From Paenibacillus solani (lineage in GTDB: Bacteria > Bacillota > Bacilli > Paenibacillales > Paenibacillaceae): a stretch of 37,561 nucleotides of DNA. Each line of letters starts with the position of its first letter. The stretch's first letter is position 1. The notes under the pieces were generated by a model. That model saw nothing but the letters and a program-made list of their open reading frames with translations. It was not told the DNA's origin and searched no databases. Positions 7,034-13,323 of the stretch are shown one piece after another. Made by a program: the position numbers and the translations under genes. The stretch lies in NCBI RefSeq assembly GCF_001277345.1, contig NZ_LIUT01000006.1, forward strand, positions 92,993-130,553, written 5' to 3'.

Positions 7034-7537
7034 TCAAGAGCCTCCTTCTACTAGTAGTTCTCTATTCTTCAACATGAGGTACATATTCAAAATACCAATA
7101 GTAAGTCCAACGCAGCTAATGATCTCTGTTAGATTCATAGAAGTTAGCGATTGCGAGTGATCAACCGAAACTCCGATTACTGTTAACAGGAAGAGCGGTG
7201 TAACCTTCGAAATAGTCCCCCATCCCAGTTTCTCTTCACTGGACTTACCGAAGCAATTACAACTTACGTTTAATTTTCTATAAATGGCCAAGCCGGCCAC
7301 CCCGCAGAAAGTAAGAAAGAGCAGCATCACAGCAACTTGACCGATCAGGCGAGTGTAATCAACTACGAGCAGGATTGCTCCCAACCCTTCCGCTGCAATA
7401 ACCAGCCAAGCGAAGAATTGGGGAAACTTCAGTTCTTGAATCGTGGCTTTAAAGTCGGAGTATGAAACGATTTTGGCTAAAAATGAATAACATAGCAGGG
7501 TAGCTAAAATAAGCGAGGCTACCAAATTAGCATCCAT
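7034..7537 (-). CDS. MauE/DoxX-like membrane redox protein
   Basis: A 167-residue polytopic protein with about four membrane helices (near residues 5-22, 42-60, 66-86, 112-125) plus a hydrophobic C-terminal segment. It carries the hallmark VSCNCFG (C93, C95) after the third helix, as in MauE of methylamine dehydrogenase maturation. MauE-like proteins pass electrons between the quinone pool or cytoplasm and a thioredoxin partner such as MauD. The gene starts at an ATG behind AGGGGGG and is the first gene of the operon that includes the thioredoxin, six cysteine-rich peptides and ABC exporter. It very likely supplies the oxidising power for disulfide formation in those peptides. Confidence 0.82.
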   Translation of the reverse strand: MDANLVASLILATLLCYSFLAKIVSYSDFKATIQELKFPQFFAWLVIAAEGLGAILLVVDYTRLIGQVAVMLLFLTFCGVAGLAIYRKLNVSCNCFGKSSEEKLGWGTISKVTPLFLLTVIGVSVDHSQSLTSMNLTEIISCVGLTIGILNMYLMLKNRELLVEGGS

Positions 7538-7628
7538 CCAAATCCCCCCTAAATTTTAATAGTGATATGTAGTGAATATGATATGTAAATAATTACATTT
7601 TCTAGGGTTAATCGCTATATTAATCCTT

Positions 7629-7637
7629 ATTATAGCA
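7629..7637 (-). promoter_or_regulatory. Extended -10 promoter of the peptide operon
   Basis: On the minus strand TGCTATAAT, a perfect extended -10 element, about 90 bases before the first gene of the operon. No good -35 is seen at 17 bases, as is usual for extended -10 promoters. Surrounding DNA is very AT-rich. Confidence 0.5.
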
Positions 7638-7675
7638 TAATATGGAAACAATTAAAGAGTTTTATTAATTAAAAT

Positions 7676-7789
7676 TTAAATTTTAAAATAAATTCGAATA
7701 TAAAATCGAATATGGGGTTTCAAAAATGAAATAGATAGAGTGCCAACAATGAAGAGGGCCATCACTACACTTGTAATGGTCACCTCCAT
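7676..7789 (-). CDS. Possible small membrane toxin-like peptide (holin-like, 37 aa)
   Basis: A 37-codon reading frame beginning MEVTITSVVMALFIVGTLSI, a single hydrophobic helix followed by a basic tail (KPHIRFYIRIYFKI). The start region ATGGAGGTGACC and the pattern MEVT followed by a hydrophobic helix recall the small putative holin-like or type I toxin peptides common in intergenic regions of Bacillales. It is too short for reliable prediction and it may be degenerate. The GGAGGTG is part of the coding sequence if the first ATG is used, so the true start could be an internal codon such as the ATG at codon 10. It lies between the AhpD-like gene and the peptide-operon promoter. Confidence 0.35.
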   Translation of the reverse strand: MEVTITSVVMALFIVGTLSISFLKPHIRFYIRIYFKI

Positions 7790-7803
7790 ATCATGCTGCT
7801 ATT

Positions 7804-7818
7804 CTGCCAGACTGGCAG
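7804..7818. repeat. Short perfect palindrome in the intergenic region
   Basis: CTGCCAG-A-CTGGCAG, a 7-1-7 inverted repeat without a following T-run. It could be a protein-binding site for the small toxin-like gene or its surroundings. Apart from this, the possible small gene and the extended -10 element, I see nothing in the 375 bases between 7538 and 7912. Confidence 0.3.
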
Positions 7819-7912
7819 ATACTATGGTGTCAGAATCGGCCCAACCCTAACAAAAACACTCGGGATCATGCGAAGAATTCACATTCTTAGATTCCTTCGA
7901 GGAAGTTGTTGT

Positions 7913-8242
7913 CTAGTCGTATGCCAGTAAAGCATGCGTTGCATGGCTAAGTATGGCACCTGCGCGGGTCGTCGTTGCGACGAGTACAGCTTCCAGAATT
8001 TCTTCCCGGGTTCCTCCTAGCTGCTGGAATTTCTTCACATGAACATCGATACAATAGGGGCAGCCTGTAACATGAGCTACGGCCAGGGCAATCAATTCTT
8101 TTGTCTTCAGCGGGATGTGGGTGTGAGTGTGAGTGTGATAGACCTCTTTTTCAAAAGATAGAAACGAGGCAGAGGCCTCCGGCGCAAGCTGCATAAGTTC
8201 TGGGATTTTCTTTAAATTTGAAGAATCATAGTAATGGGTCAA
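7913..8242 (-). CDS. Carboxymuconolactone decarboxylase / AhpD-like protein
   Basis: A 109-residue protein of the CMD/AhpD superfamily with the redox motif C61-P-Y-C64 and H68 (TGCPYCIDVHVKKF), preceded by the family helix TKELIALAVA. AhpD-type members have alkylhydroperoxidase activity that depends on the two cysteines. The length suits a single-domain member. Its start overlaps the stop of the upstream DUF2892 gene by four bases (ATGA), indicating translational coupling. Residues 36-42 are a His-Thr repeat (HTHTHTH) encoded by a short hexamer repeat, unusual for this family. Confidence 0.85.
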   Translation of the reverse strand: MTHYYDSSNLKKIPELMQLAPEASASFLSFEKEVYHTHTHTHIPLKTKELIALAVAHVTGCPYCIDVHVKKFQQLGGTREEILEAVLVATTTRAGAILSHATHALLAYD

Positions 8243-8454
8243 CGCGTCACACCGCCTTTCCCATCTTTCATCGTACAGGAATTGATCCCGAGTATATGAT
8301 TGATGAAGCAGATTCGAGTCAATGCATTAAACAGAAAGACAAGTCCGATCAGACCGATGTATCTCCAGTTACTATCCACATAACAAAGAATGAACAGAAG
8401 TGGGAAACTTAGAATTAAACGGAATAACCGGTCGATACCTCCGACATTTCTCAT
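8239..8454 (-). CDS. DUF2892 (YgaP-type) small membrane protein
   Basis: A 71-residue protein with two hydrophobic helices (about residues 12-25 and 32-48). The opening MRNVGGIDRLFRLILS and the tail with two conserved-looking cysteines (RICFINHILGINSCT) match DUF2892 proteins, which are often found near rhodanese and redox genes. The ATG at 8454 follows GGAGGTATGTT; longer in-frame starts upstream lack a site. It is coupled to the AhpD-like gene by a four-base overlap. The function of DUF2892 is not established; context suggests a thiol or peroxide-related role. Confidence 0.8.
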   Translation of the reverse strand: MRNVGGIDRLFRLILSFPLLFILCYVDSNWRYIGLIGLVFLFNALTRICFINHILGINSCTMKDGKGGVTR

Positions 8455-8485
8455 AACATACCTCCGCATCATTGGAATTATCTCC

Positions 8486-8526
8486 ATTTTAGCGGTATCT
8501 TCAGCCCGTTTCCGTGACTAAGTCAC
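8486..8526 (-). promoter_or_regulatory. Crp/Fnr-type palindrome and -10 upstream of the DUF2892-AhpD pair
   Basis: The palindrome GTGACTAAGTCAC (8514-8526) lies over the stop codon of the Crp/Fnr gene. On the minus strand TAAAAT (8486-8491) is a plausible -10, which puts transcription start near 8479 and the palindrome centre near -41, the classic class II activator position. A second GTGAC-N3-GTCAC lies upstream of the regulator itself. Confidence 0.45.
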
Positions 8527-9197
8527 ACAAGATGCTGATGCATGATTTCTTCCAAAGCGGATCGGTTGATGATATGGATTTTTCCTCTGGTTAGCGACAA
8601 GATTCCTTTGTTTTGAAAGTCCTTCAGAACACGGCTAATGACTTCCCGGGCGGTTCCGAGTTCTACGGCTAACTGATCATGCGTCATCTTCAATGTGAGT
8701 ATTTCGTCTTCCGTATTCGTATATACGAAATGGGCAAGCCGCTGGTTCACCGGTTTAAATGCAATGTCCTCAAGAAGGCTGGTGACTGCCGTTATTCTCT
8801 GAACGATTTGCTGATAGATATATTGCCTCAGAGGTTTATAACGATCCATCCAATCTTCGAATACGTTTACAGGAATAAGCAAAACTTCGCTCTCCACTTC
8901 AATTGATGCATTCGCTTCATATTCGGACTCTCCCATAATACTTGCCATCATAAGCACGCAGCTCTGTCCGCTGCGCACGCGATATAGGGTGATTTCTCTT
9001 CCTTGCTCGCTAATTTTATGAATGCGCACGCTTCCCTTAAGCATAAACATCGCGTGCTGCAGGACATGACCTTCCCGAATCGCATGTGGGGTGGAGGGAC
9101 CGACCGGCATGAGCTCGGCACGCTGCCAATCTTGAGGTGAAATTATGGACAGGCAAGGAAGAATAGCGATGATTCGTTCCATATCAGAAGGATTCAT
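8523..9197 (-). CDS. Crp/Fnr-family transcriptional regulator
   Basis: A 224-residue regulator with an N-terminal cyclic-nucleotide-binding-like beta-barrel (about residues 10-120), a long dimerisation helix (near 125-145) and a C-terminal winged helix-turn-helix (MTHDQLAVELGTAREVISRVLKDFQNKGIL). It lacks the four-cysteine cluster of oxygen-sensing FNR; only two cysteines are present (C15 and one in SCVLM). The signal is unknown. GTGAC-N3-GTCAC palindromes upstream of its own gene and upstream of the next minus-strand pair suggest autoregulation and direct control of the DUF2892-AhpD genes. The ATG at 9197 follows AAAGGAG. Confidence 0.87.
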   Translation of the reverse strand: MNPSDMERIIAILPCLSIISPQDWQRAELMPVGPSTPHAIREGHVLQHAMFMLKGSVRIHKISEQGREITLYRVRSGQSCVLMMASIMGESEYEANASIEVESEVLLIPVNVFEDWMDRYKPLRQYIYQQIVQRITAVTSLLEDIAFKPVNQRLAHFVYTNTEDEILTLKMTHDQLAVELGTAREVISRVLKDFQNKGILSLTRGKIHIINRSALEEIMHQHLV

Positions 9198-9247
9198 AAG
9201 GGGCTCCTTTATCGATGATCAATGTCATAAACCAAGGGGGGCTATCT

Positions 9248-9321
9248 ATTATATGTTTTACAACGATTGAAAGGTTCAGAAAATTTTAGATTTTAGCCCA
9301 GGGGTAGAGTGACATCGTCAC
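9248..9321 (-). promoter_or_regulatory. Promoter region of the Crp/Fnr gene with palindrome
   Basis: A minus-strand TATAAT (9248-9253) lies about 50 bases before the gene. The palindrome GTGACATCGTCAC (9309-9321) is centred roughly 74 bases before the predicted transcription start. Its half-sites match those at 8514-8526, so it is a candidate binding site for the same regulator. Confidence 0.4.
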
Positions 9322-9351
9322 CGCTATCAATGAAGTTTTTAGCAGGAGAAG

Positions 9352-9380
9352 GATCCCCGAACCTATCGATTGGGGATTCT
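9352..9380 (-). terminator. Probable terminator hairpin after the lasso kinase gene
   Basis: ATCCCC (9353-9358) pairs with GGGGAT (9372-9377) in a hairpin about 70 bases beyond the kinase stop. Tails on both strands are only moderately T-rich (TTCTTT on plus, CCTTCT on minus), so efficiency is uncertain. Confidence 0.4.
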
Positions 9381-9445
9381 TTATCGCGAGTGACGTAAGT
9401 AATTATAGGGATTAATTCTAAGAACGTGGAAGGAGGGGCGGTTAC

Positions 9446-10366
9446 TTATTCCCCAATAGTATCCAAGACCAGGGCTGTCAGCTGATGTACGGTAGGCTGA
9501 TTCGATGGACGCTGAAGCTGATGAATAGCAATATTGCTCGAGATTCGGGCTGTCATATCAAAATGCCATTTGGTTAATCCGCTGTCTTGCAGGAGTGATT
9601 TACGATAGGTGTGGCGATATAGAAGTGGCAGTCGTTCCAGCTTCTCAATTTCCCGTATGCTGACTTGCTCGCAGTCGGTCTTGATGAGCTCGAAGATTCC
9701 GGCGAGGGGAAGCGTGGCGGAGGCGAAGTGGGATTCCACGGGAATAGCATACTTGGTTTCGCGATCGAACAAGGGGCGGAACTGATTCGAATTCATGCCA
9801 AAGACATCTAGACTTTCCTGCCAAAGCTTCTGCTGCGGGTAAGCCGGAGTTACATAAGGCACATGTCGATCATCCAGCGTAACCGCGATAATGTCATCCG
9901 TCATAAGTGGGTACCCTTGCTGCAGGAAAGCCGAAGCGAGCGTGGATTTACCGTGACCGGAATGACCGACGAATCCATAGGCTTTGTTGTTGATAACAAT
10001 GGCGCTTCCGTGTAAGGGCAGAATTTTTCGCTGCATCAAAATAACGCCCATGCATGTACCCAGCACATATAGGCGAAGTTTGTCCTCTTCAGCGTTCCCC
10101 TCTGGAGAAATGGAGATGGTGGTCCCGTTTTCCACGGCGAAAATGGCCAGATCAGGGACCCTGAACATGACCAGATCACCTGTACAGAAGAAGGATCTTG
10201 AGGGGATAGCGCATGTCGACCATTTCTCCGTTAAATTGGCATAACGAACGACAATATCGGCGGGGTGATCCTGTGATGTCATATGCTGTGCTTCAGGCAG
10301 GGGAATCTCGCTATGTATGGAATGCCCGAAGGCCGTATATAGGTTTTTGTTAAGGGTTTGAGTCAC
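9446..10366 (-). CDS. padeK: Lasso peptide kinase (HPr-kinase-like, PadeK type)
   Basis: A 306-residue HPr-kinase/phosphorylase-like protein with the P-loop G134-HSGHGKS-141 after the family segment LPLHGSAIVINNKAYGFV, followed by TDDII. Homologues in the paeninodin cluster phosphorylate the C-terminal serine of the lasso precursor; the precursor next door ends in serine, so the same reaction is expected. I start the gene at the GTG at 10366, which has GGAGTGAGG just upstream. A longer reading frame reaches 10459, but it would run through a terminator-like hairpin and lacks a ribosome binding site. It is the last gene of the cyclase-precursor-kinase operon. Confidence 0.85.
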   Translation of the reverse strand: MTQTLNKNLYTAFGHSIHSEIPLPEAQHMTSQDHPADIVVRYANLTEKWSTCAIPSRSFFCTGDLVMFRVPDLAIFAVENGTTISISPEGNAEEDKLRLYVLGTCMGVILMQRKILPLHGSAIVINNKAYGFVGHSGHGKSTLASAFLQQGYPLMTDDIIAVTLDDRHVPYVTPAYPQQKLWQESLDVFGMNSNQFRPLFDRETKYAIPVESHFASATLPLAGIFELIKTDCEQVSIREIEKLERLPLLYRHTYRKSLLQDSGLTKWHFDMTARISSNIAIHQLQRPSNQPTVHQLTALVLDTIGE

Positions 10367-10406
10367 GATCCTCACTCCATTGTTTGTTATGGCGAATAAA
10401 AGTGGA

Positions 10407-10436
10407 AGCCCATATACCCAGCTGGGCATATGGGCT
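10407..10436 (-). terminator. Attenuator hairpin between lasso precursor and kinase
   Basis: On the minus strand AGCCCATATGCCCAG pairs with CTGGGTATATGGGCT. The 15-bp stem is complete with one G-U pair as RNA from this strand, but has a mismatch if read from the plus strand. It is followed by TCCACTTTTATT. It sits right after the precursor gene, which would favour precursor mRNA over kinase mRNA. Confidence 0.65.
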
Positions 10437-10464
10437 GACTTCCTAAAAGATGAATCCATATTGT

Positions 10465-10590
10465 TTAGCTGTAGTGAACCATCTCATCCGGATCGGGCTG
10501 AACTCCATCCGGAATTGCACTTCCGGGACCAGCCATTGTCATATTCATGTCAAGGACTTCCAGTACGGGTACGCTCCATTCCTGTTTCAT
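10465..10590 (-). CDS. padeA: Paeninodin-like lasso peptide precursor (41 aa)
   Basis: A 41-residue precursor. The leader (residues 1-19) begins MKQEWSVPVLEVLD and ends in MTM, giving the conserved threonine at -2. The predicted 22-residue core starts AGPGSAIPD and ends DEMVHYS. Paeninodin, as I recall it, has a core starting AGPGTSTPD and ending in DEDVHYDS, so the two are clear homologues. The predicted lasso ring joins Ala1 to Asp9, and the C-terminal Ser22 is the expected phosphorylation site. Differences from paeninodin include SAI for TST, GV for AF after the ring, and one residue less at the tail. A perfect AAAGGAGGTGA precedes the ATG. The gene lies 16 bases after the cyclase stop. 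Confidence 0.93.
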   Translation of the reverse strand: MKQEWSVPVLEVLDMNMTMAGPGSAIPDGVQPDPDEMVHYS

Positions 10591-10606
10591 TTGGATTCAC
10601 CTCCTT

Positions 10607-12556
10607 TCAAAAGTTTGTTTGCAGAAACCGGTACAGAATGATGCTGCGCATAAGCAGCTTGATGGATGGACCGTAAGCTTGATTCGGGTCTAATCCTTGG
10701 CGTGCTTCCGTTAGAGCCTCTTGGAGAACAGGCATGTTAATGAACTGCTGCATTCTGGAATCGCGGCTCAACTGCTCCAGCTCATCGATGATTACGGGCC
10801 AGTCGCTCCGCATTCGATGGATGGAATCGGCAGCTTGGATCCCTCTCGTCCGCTGATTCAGCCGGATGGAGTCGGGGAGCCAGCCCTCGGTAGACCTCCG
10901 GATTAAGGCCCGATCCATACCGCTGTGAACGAACTGCTCCATAGGCGTTCCCAAGCAGAAACGAATGACACGCAGATCATTGGTCGGATCATGGCTCCAT
11001 ACGGAATAACGTAGTGATAATTTGCAGCCGCTCGCTCCGGTAGCGGTCCACATATTAACACGATTGAAATGCTGGATTCTGGCTTCCAGCGGATCAGCCG
11101 GCAGATCATCCGTTGATCCAATCCCCACGAAGGAGGGATCCTGCAATTTCTCATAAATGCCTGCTCGCTCAGCGAAACCCGAGTTGATCAGCTGCGGAAA
11201 ATCAGATGATGATCCGGATACCCTGCCCTTTACTAGGGAAGGGAATGCTTTGCGATAAAGGATGGAATACAGCTGTTTACGGCCAACACCAATATTTCTG
11301 CTGTATTGTTTAACCTCACGCGAGAGCTGCAGCAAGTTGAACTTCTTCATGAGCCTCGCATAATATTCGATCGCAGGCCCCCAAGAGATACTGTAATTCC
11401 CCCGAGCTCCGTTCAAGAGAACCCCAATTCCGCGCTGCTGCGCTTGGTTGTAAATTCCTCGCAGCCAAAACGAATTATCAAAAAACTTGTATGGCGATTC
11501 CATAATGTCCAACCAGTCGTCAATTTCCGTAAAGGGACTATGTCCTTTGAAATCCAGGTAGTAGTCCTTGATGTTGCCCACAAATTGTACCGTCTGACAG
11601 ATGAGAGGCCTTTCGTCCGCAAATCTGTGCTTGGGCGTCCAATCTTCGAACCCGCCTTCAGGTATGTAACTGAAGGTATGAAGGGGGCGGTTCTCCTGCC
11701 GAAGAGCTCTGGCAGCGAAGCTTGCCACAGAGCCCGAATCCAGCCCGCCGCTAAGATGAGCTCCAACATGCAGGCTCGATCGCCGAAGTCTTGAAGTTAC
11801 AGCTCTGTGGAATACCTCCCGAAAGGCCTCTTCATACTCGCCCGAGGAACGGAGCTGTAACGGTTGTATATTGGCAAGGCTGTCATATCGGCTGATCCGT
11901 AACCGGTTTTGCGTAATGATGAAACTGTGGGAGGGAGGAAGCTGCTGAATATGGTTATATACAGTGGTTGAAGTATCTGGAGGTTCGAATACACCCCGGA
12001 TCGCCAGAAACTCGGCTAGCCACCGCTCGTTAAGCTCCTTATGTATGTAGGGTAAAGCGAACAAGGGGGTCATCATCGTACAGAAGGAGAACCGCTGCCC
12101 ATCGTGGTGATAATACAAGGTCCTAGCGCCTGAGAAATCCCTTGCCCCGAATAGAAGCTGCTTGCGCTCATCCCATATGGCAAAAGCAAAATCACCGACC
12201 AATCGCTCCGACATGCGCTCGGACCATTTCTCATAAGCCAAGAGCAGAACTTCGCTGTCCGTCATGTATGATCTTTCGGAATGCGGCACCTGGAGCTGAT
12301 CCATAAGTTCGTCCCGGTTATCGATGATCGCGTCAGCAGTGATGGCAAGCCCGCGCTGTGGATCATAATAAGGCAATATTTCTAGTGCAGCCTGCTTCGT
12401 GATCCACTGAGCATGACATCCCAGCATGATGCGATCCTGCTGCCAGGCTGCGCTTTGATCGGCGGGATACTTGCTCAATGCCGACATCATAAGCTCGCTG
12501 CTGTCCGCTGGAATCGGTTCTCCTTGGATATGATAGATACCAGCAATTGCACCCAT
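10607..12556 (-). CDS. padeC: Lasso peptide cyclase (asparagine-synthetase-like, PadeC type)
   Basis: A 649-residue asparagine synthetase homologue that adenylates the side-chain carboxylate of the ring acid (here Asp9) and closes the macrolactam. The N-terminal class II amidotransferase domain has MGAIAGIY, with glycine where active glutaminases have the nucleophilic Cys2, so it cannot hydrolyse glutamine, as in other lasso cyclases. The synthetase domain has the PP-loop SGGLDS (269-274). The gene starts at ATG behind AAAGGATAATTCA and is first in the cyclase-precursor-kinase operon; its stop overlaps the precursor's ribosome binding site. A promoter with two palindromic operators lies directly upstream. 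Confidence 0.93.
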   Translation of the reverse strand: MGAIAGIYHIQGEPIPADSSELMMSALSKYPADQSAAWQQDRIMLGCHAQWITKQAALEILPYYDPQRGLAITADAIIDNRDELMDQLQVPHSERSYMTDSEVLLLAYEKWSERMSERLVGDFAFAIWDERKQLLFGARDFSGARTLYYHHDGQRFSFCTMMTPLFALPYIHKELNERWLAEFLAIRGVFEPPDTSTTVYNHIQQLPPSHSFIITQNRLRISRYDSLANIQPLQLRSSGEYEEAFREVFHRAVTSRLRRSSLHVGAHLSGGLDSGSVASFAARALRQENRPLHTFSYIPEGGFEDWTPKHRFADERPLICQTVQFVGNIKDYYLDFKGHSPFTEIDDWLDIMESPYKFFDNSFWLRGIYNQAQQRGIGVLLNGARGNYSISWGPAIEYYARLMKKFNLLQLSREVKQYSRNIGVGRKQLYSILYRKAFPSLVKGRVSGSSSDFPQLINSGFAERAGIYEKLQDPSFVGIGSTDDLPADPLEARIQHFNRVNMWTATGASGCKLSLRYSVWSHDPTNDLRVIRFCLGTPMEQFVHSGMDRALIRRSTEGWLPDSIRLNQRTRGIQAADSIHRMRSDWPVIIDELEQLSRDSRMQQFINMPVLQEALTEARQGLDPNQAYGPSIKLLMRSIILYRFLQTNF

Positions 12557-12603
12557 TGAATTATCCTTTCGTATTAACGCATTGCGGATACGTCATAAGC
12601 TTT

Positions 12604-12654
12604 GATACATTTCGTATCACCGTCATTATAATACAAGTATACGAATTGTATCAA
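12604..12654 (-). promoter_or_regulatory. Lasso operon promoter with two GATACA-N3-TGTATC operators
   Basis: On the minus strand TTGATA (12649-12654), 18 bases, TATAAT (12625-12630). One palindrome (12638-12652; GATACAATTCGTATA on the minus strand) overlaps the -35 and spacer. A second (12604-12618, GATACATTTCGTATC) begins at about +1. They are 34 bases apart, suiting cooperative repression. Confidence 0.75.
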
Positions 12655-12697
12655 CTGCTTTTTTTATATCTTCTGATAAAAGGGTGATCAGCTTCAT

Positions 12698-13120
12698 TTA
12701 TGACTTCATACTTGGGTGTGAATTGATTCTTTTACGCAGCAGAATCAGACAGAGCAGATAAGCAAGGAGAATTCCGAGTGAATCATTGATCACATCATAG
12801 ATACGCCCGCCTCGAAAGAAGAAGAGCTGGAGAATTTCAGTTAATCCTGCATAGGCGACACACAAATAATAAGCCGATTTCCTCTTGCCGAAGTTGGAAG
12901 CCAGTAGTGCAAGGACGAAAAATCCGAAGAAGTGGCCTATTTTTCGTAATCTCCAATCGCTGCTGTTCCACTGGAAGTCCTGTCGCAGCAGCTCCGACCA
13001 GTCGGGAGACGGGTTGAACTGAAACTCGACGACGTGATCACTGATTAAGTGATGAAAATTGACAGAGCAAGTGAAGATAAACAGAGCTATAGCCCATAGA
13101 AATGTAAGCATGATTCGCAT
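12698..13120 (-). CDS. VanZ-like membrane protein
   Basis: A 140-residue VanZ-family protein with about four membrane helices (residues 3-20, 60-75, 82-98, 107-127). The motif RKIGHFFGFFVLALL followed later by EILQLFF...R..D..ND..G is typical of the family. VanZ proteins raise low-level glycopeptide resistance in some clusters, but many are of unknown role. The start follows AAAAGGAGC. It has its own promoter, and an operator of the same type as the lasso and polysaccharide promoters lies just after the start of transcription, so it likely belongs to the same regulon. No terminator separates it from the lasso operon downstream. Confidence 0.82.
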   Translation of the reverse strand: MRIMLTFLWAIALFIFTCSVNFHHLISDHVVEFQFNPSPDWSELLRQDFQWNSSDWRLRKIGHFFGFFVLALLASNFGKRKSAYYLCVAYAGLTEILQLFFFRGGRIYDVINDSLGILLAYLLCLILLRKRINSHPSMKS

Positions 13121-13155
13121 GATAATAGCTCCTTTTGATAGTGATGACTTTTAAT

Positions 13156-13211
13156 GATACAAAATGTATCCAATAGATTCTATATTATAGCACCCTTGTT
13201 CCGATTTTCAA
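13156..13211 (-). promoter_or_regulatory. Promoter and operator of the VanZ-like gene
   Basis: On the minus strand TTGAAA (13206-13211), 16 bases, extended -10 TGCTATAAT (TATAAT at 13184-13189). The perfect palindrome GATACAAAATGTATC (13156-13170) lies at about +8 to +22, where a bound protein would block transcription. Confidence 0.7.
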
Positions 13212-13323
13212 GAATGCATTTGAAATGGGTTTCATATTTGGGCGGGACTTGCTTCACAGCTGGGCATATACATCAAGCACATTTGCATTATATTCACTAC
13301 TATGTAAGCAAGGAGGAGATGAC

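Noticed and set aside
8523..9197. Oxygen-sensing FNR
   Set aside because: The four-cysteine iron-sulfur ligand set is absent.
10366..10459. N-terminal 31-residue extension of the lasso kinase
   Set aside because: It would run through the terminator-like hairpin, has no ribosome binding site and does not resemble the family; the GTG at 10366 has a good site.
11306..11794. 162-aa plus-strand frame inside the lasso cyclase gene
   Set aside because: It is antisense to a well-supported gene with no ribosome binding site and no recognisable domain; the same applies to other long antisense frames in the glycosyltransferase genes.
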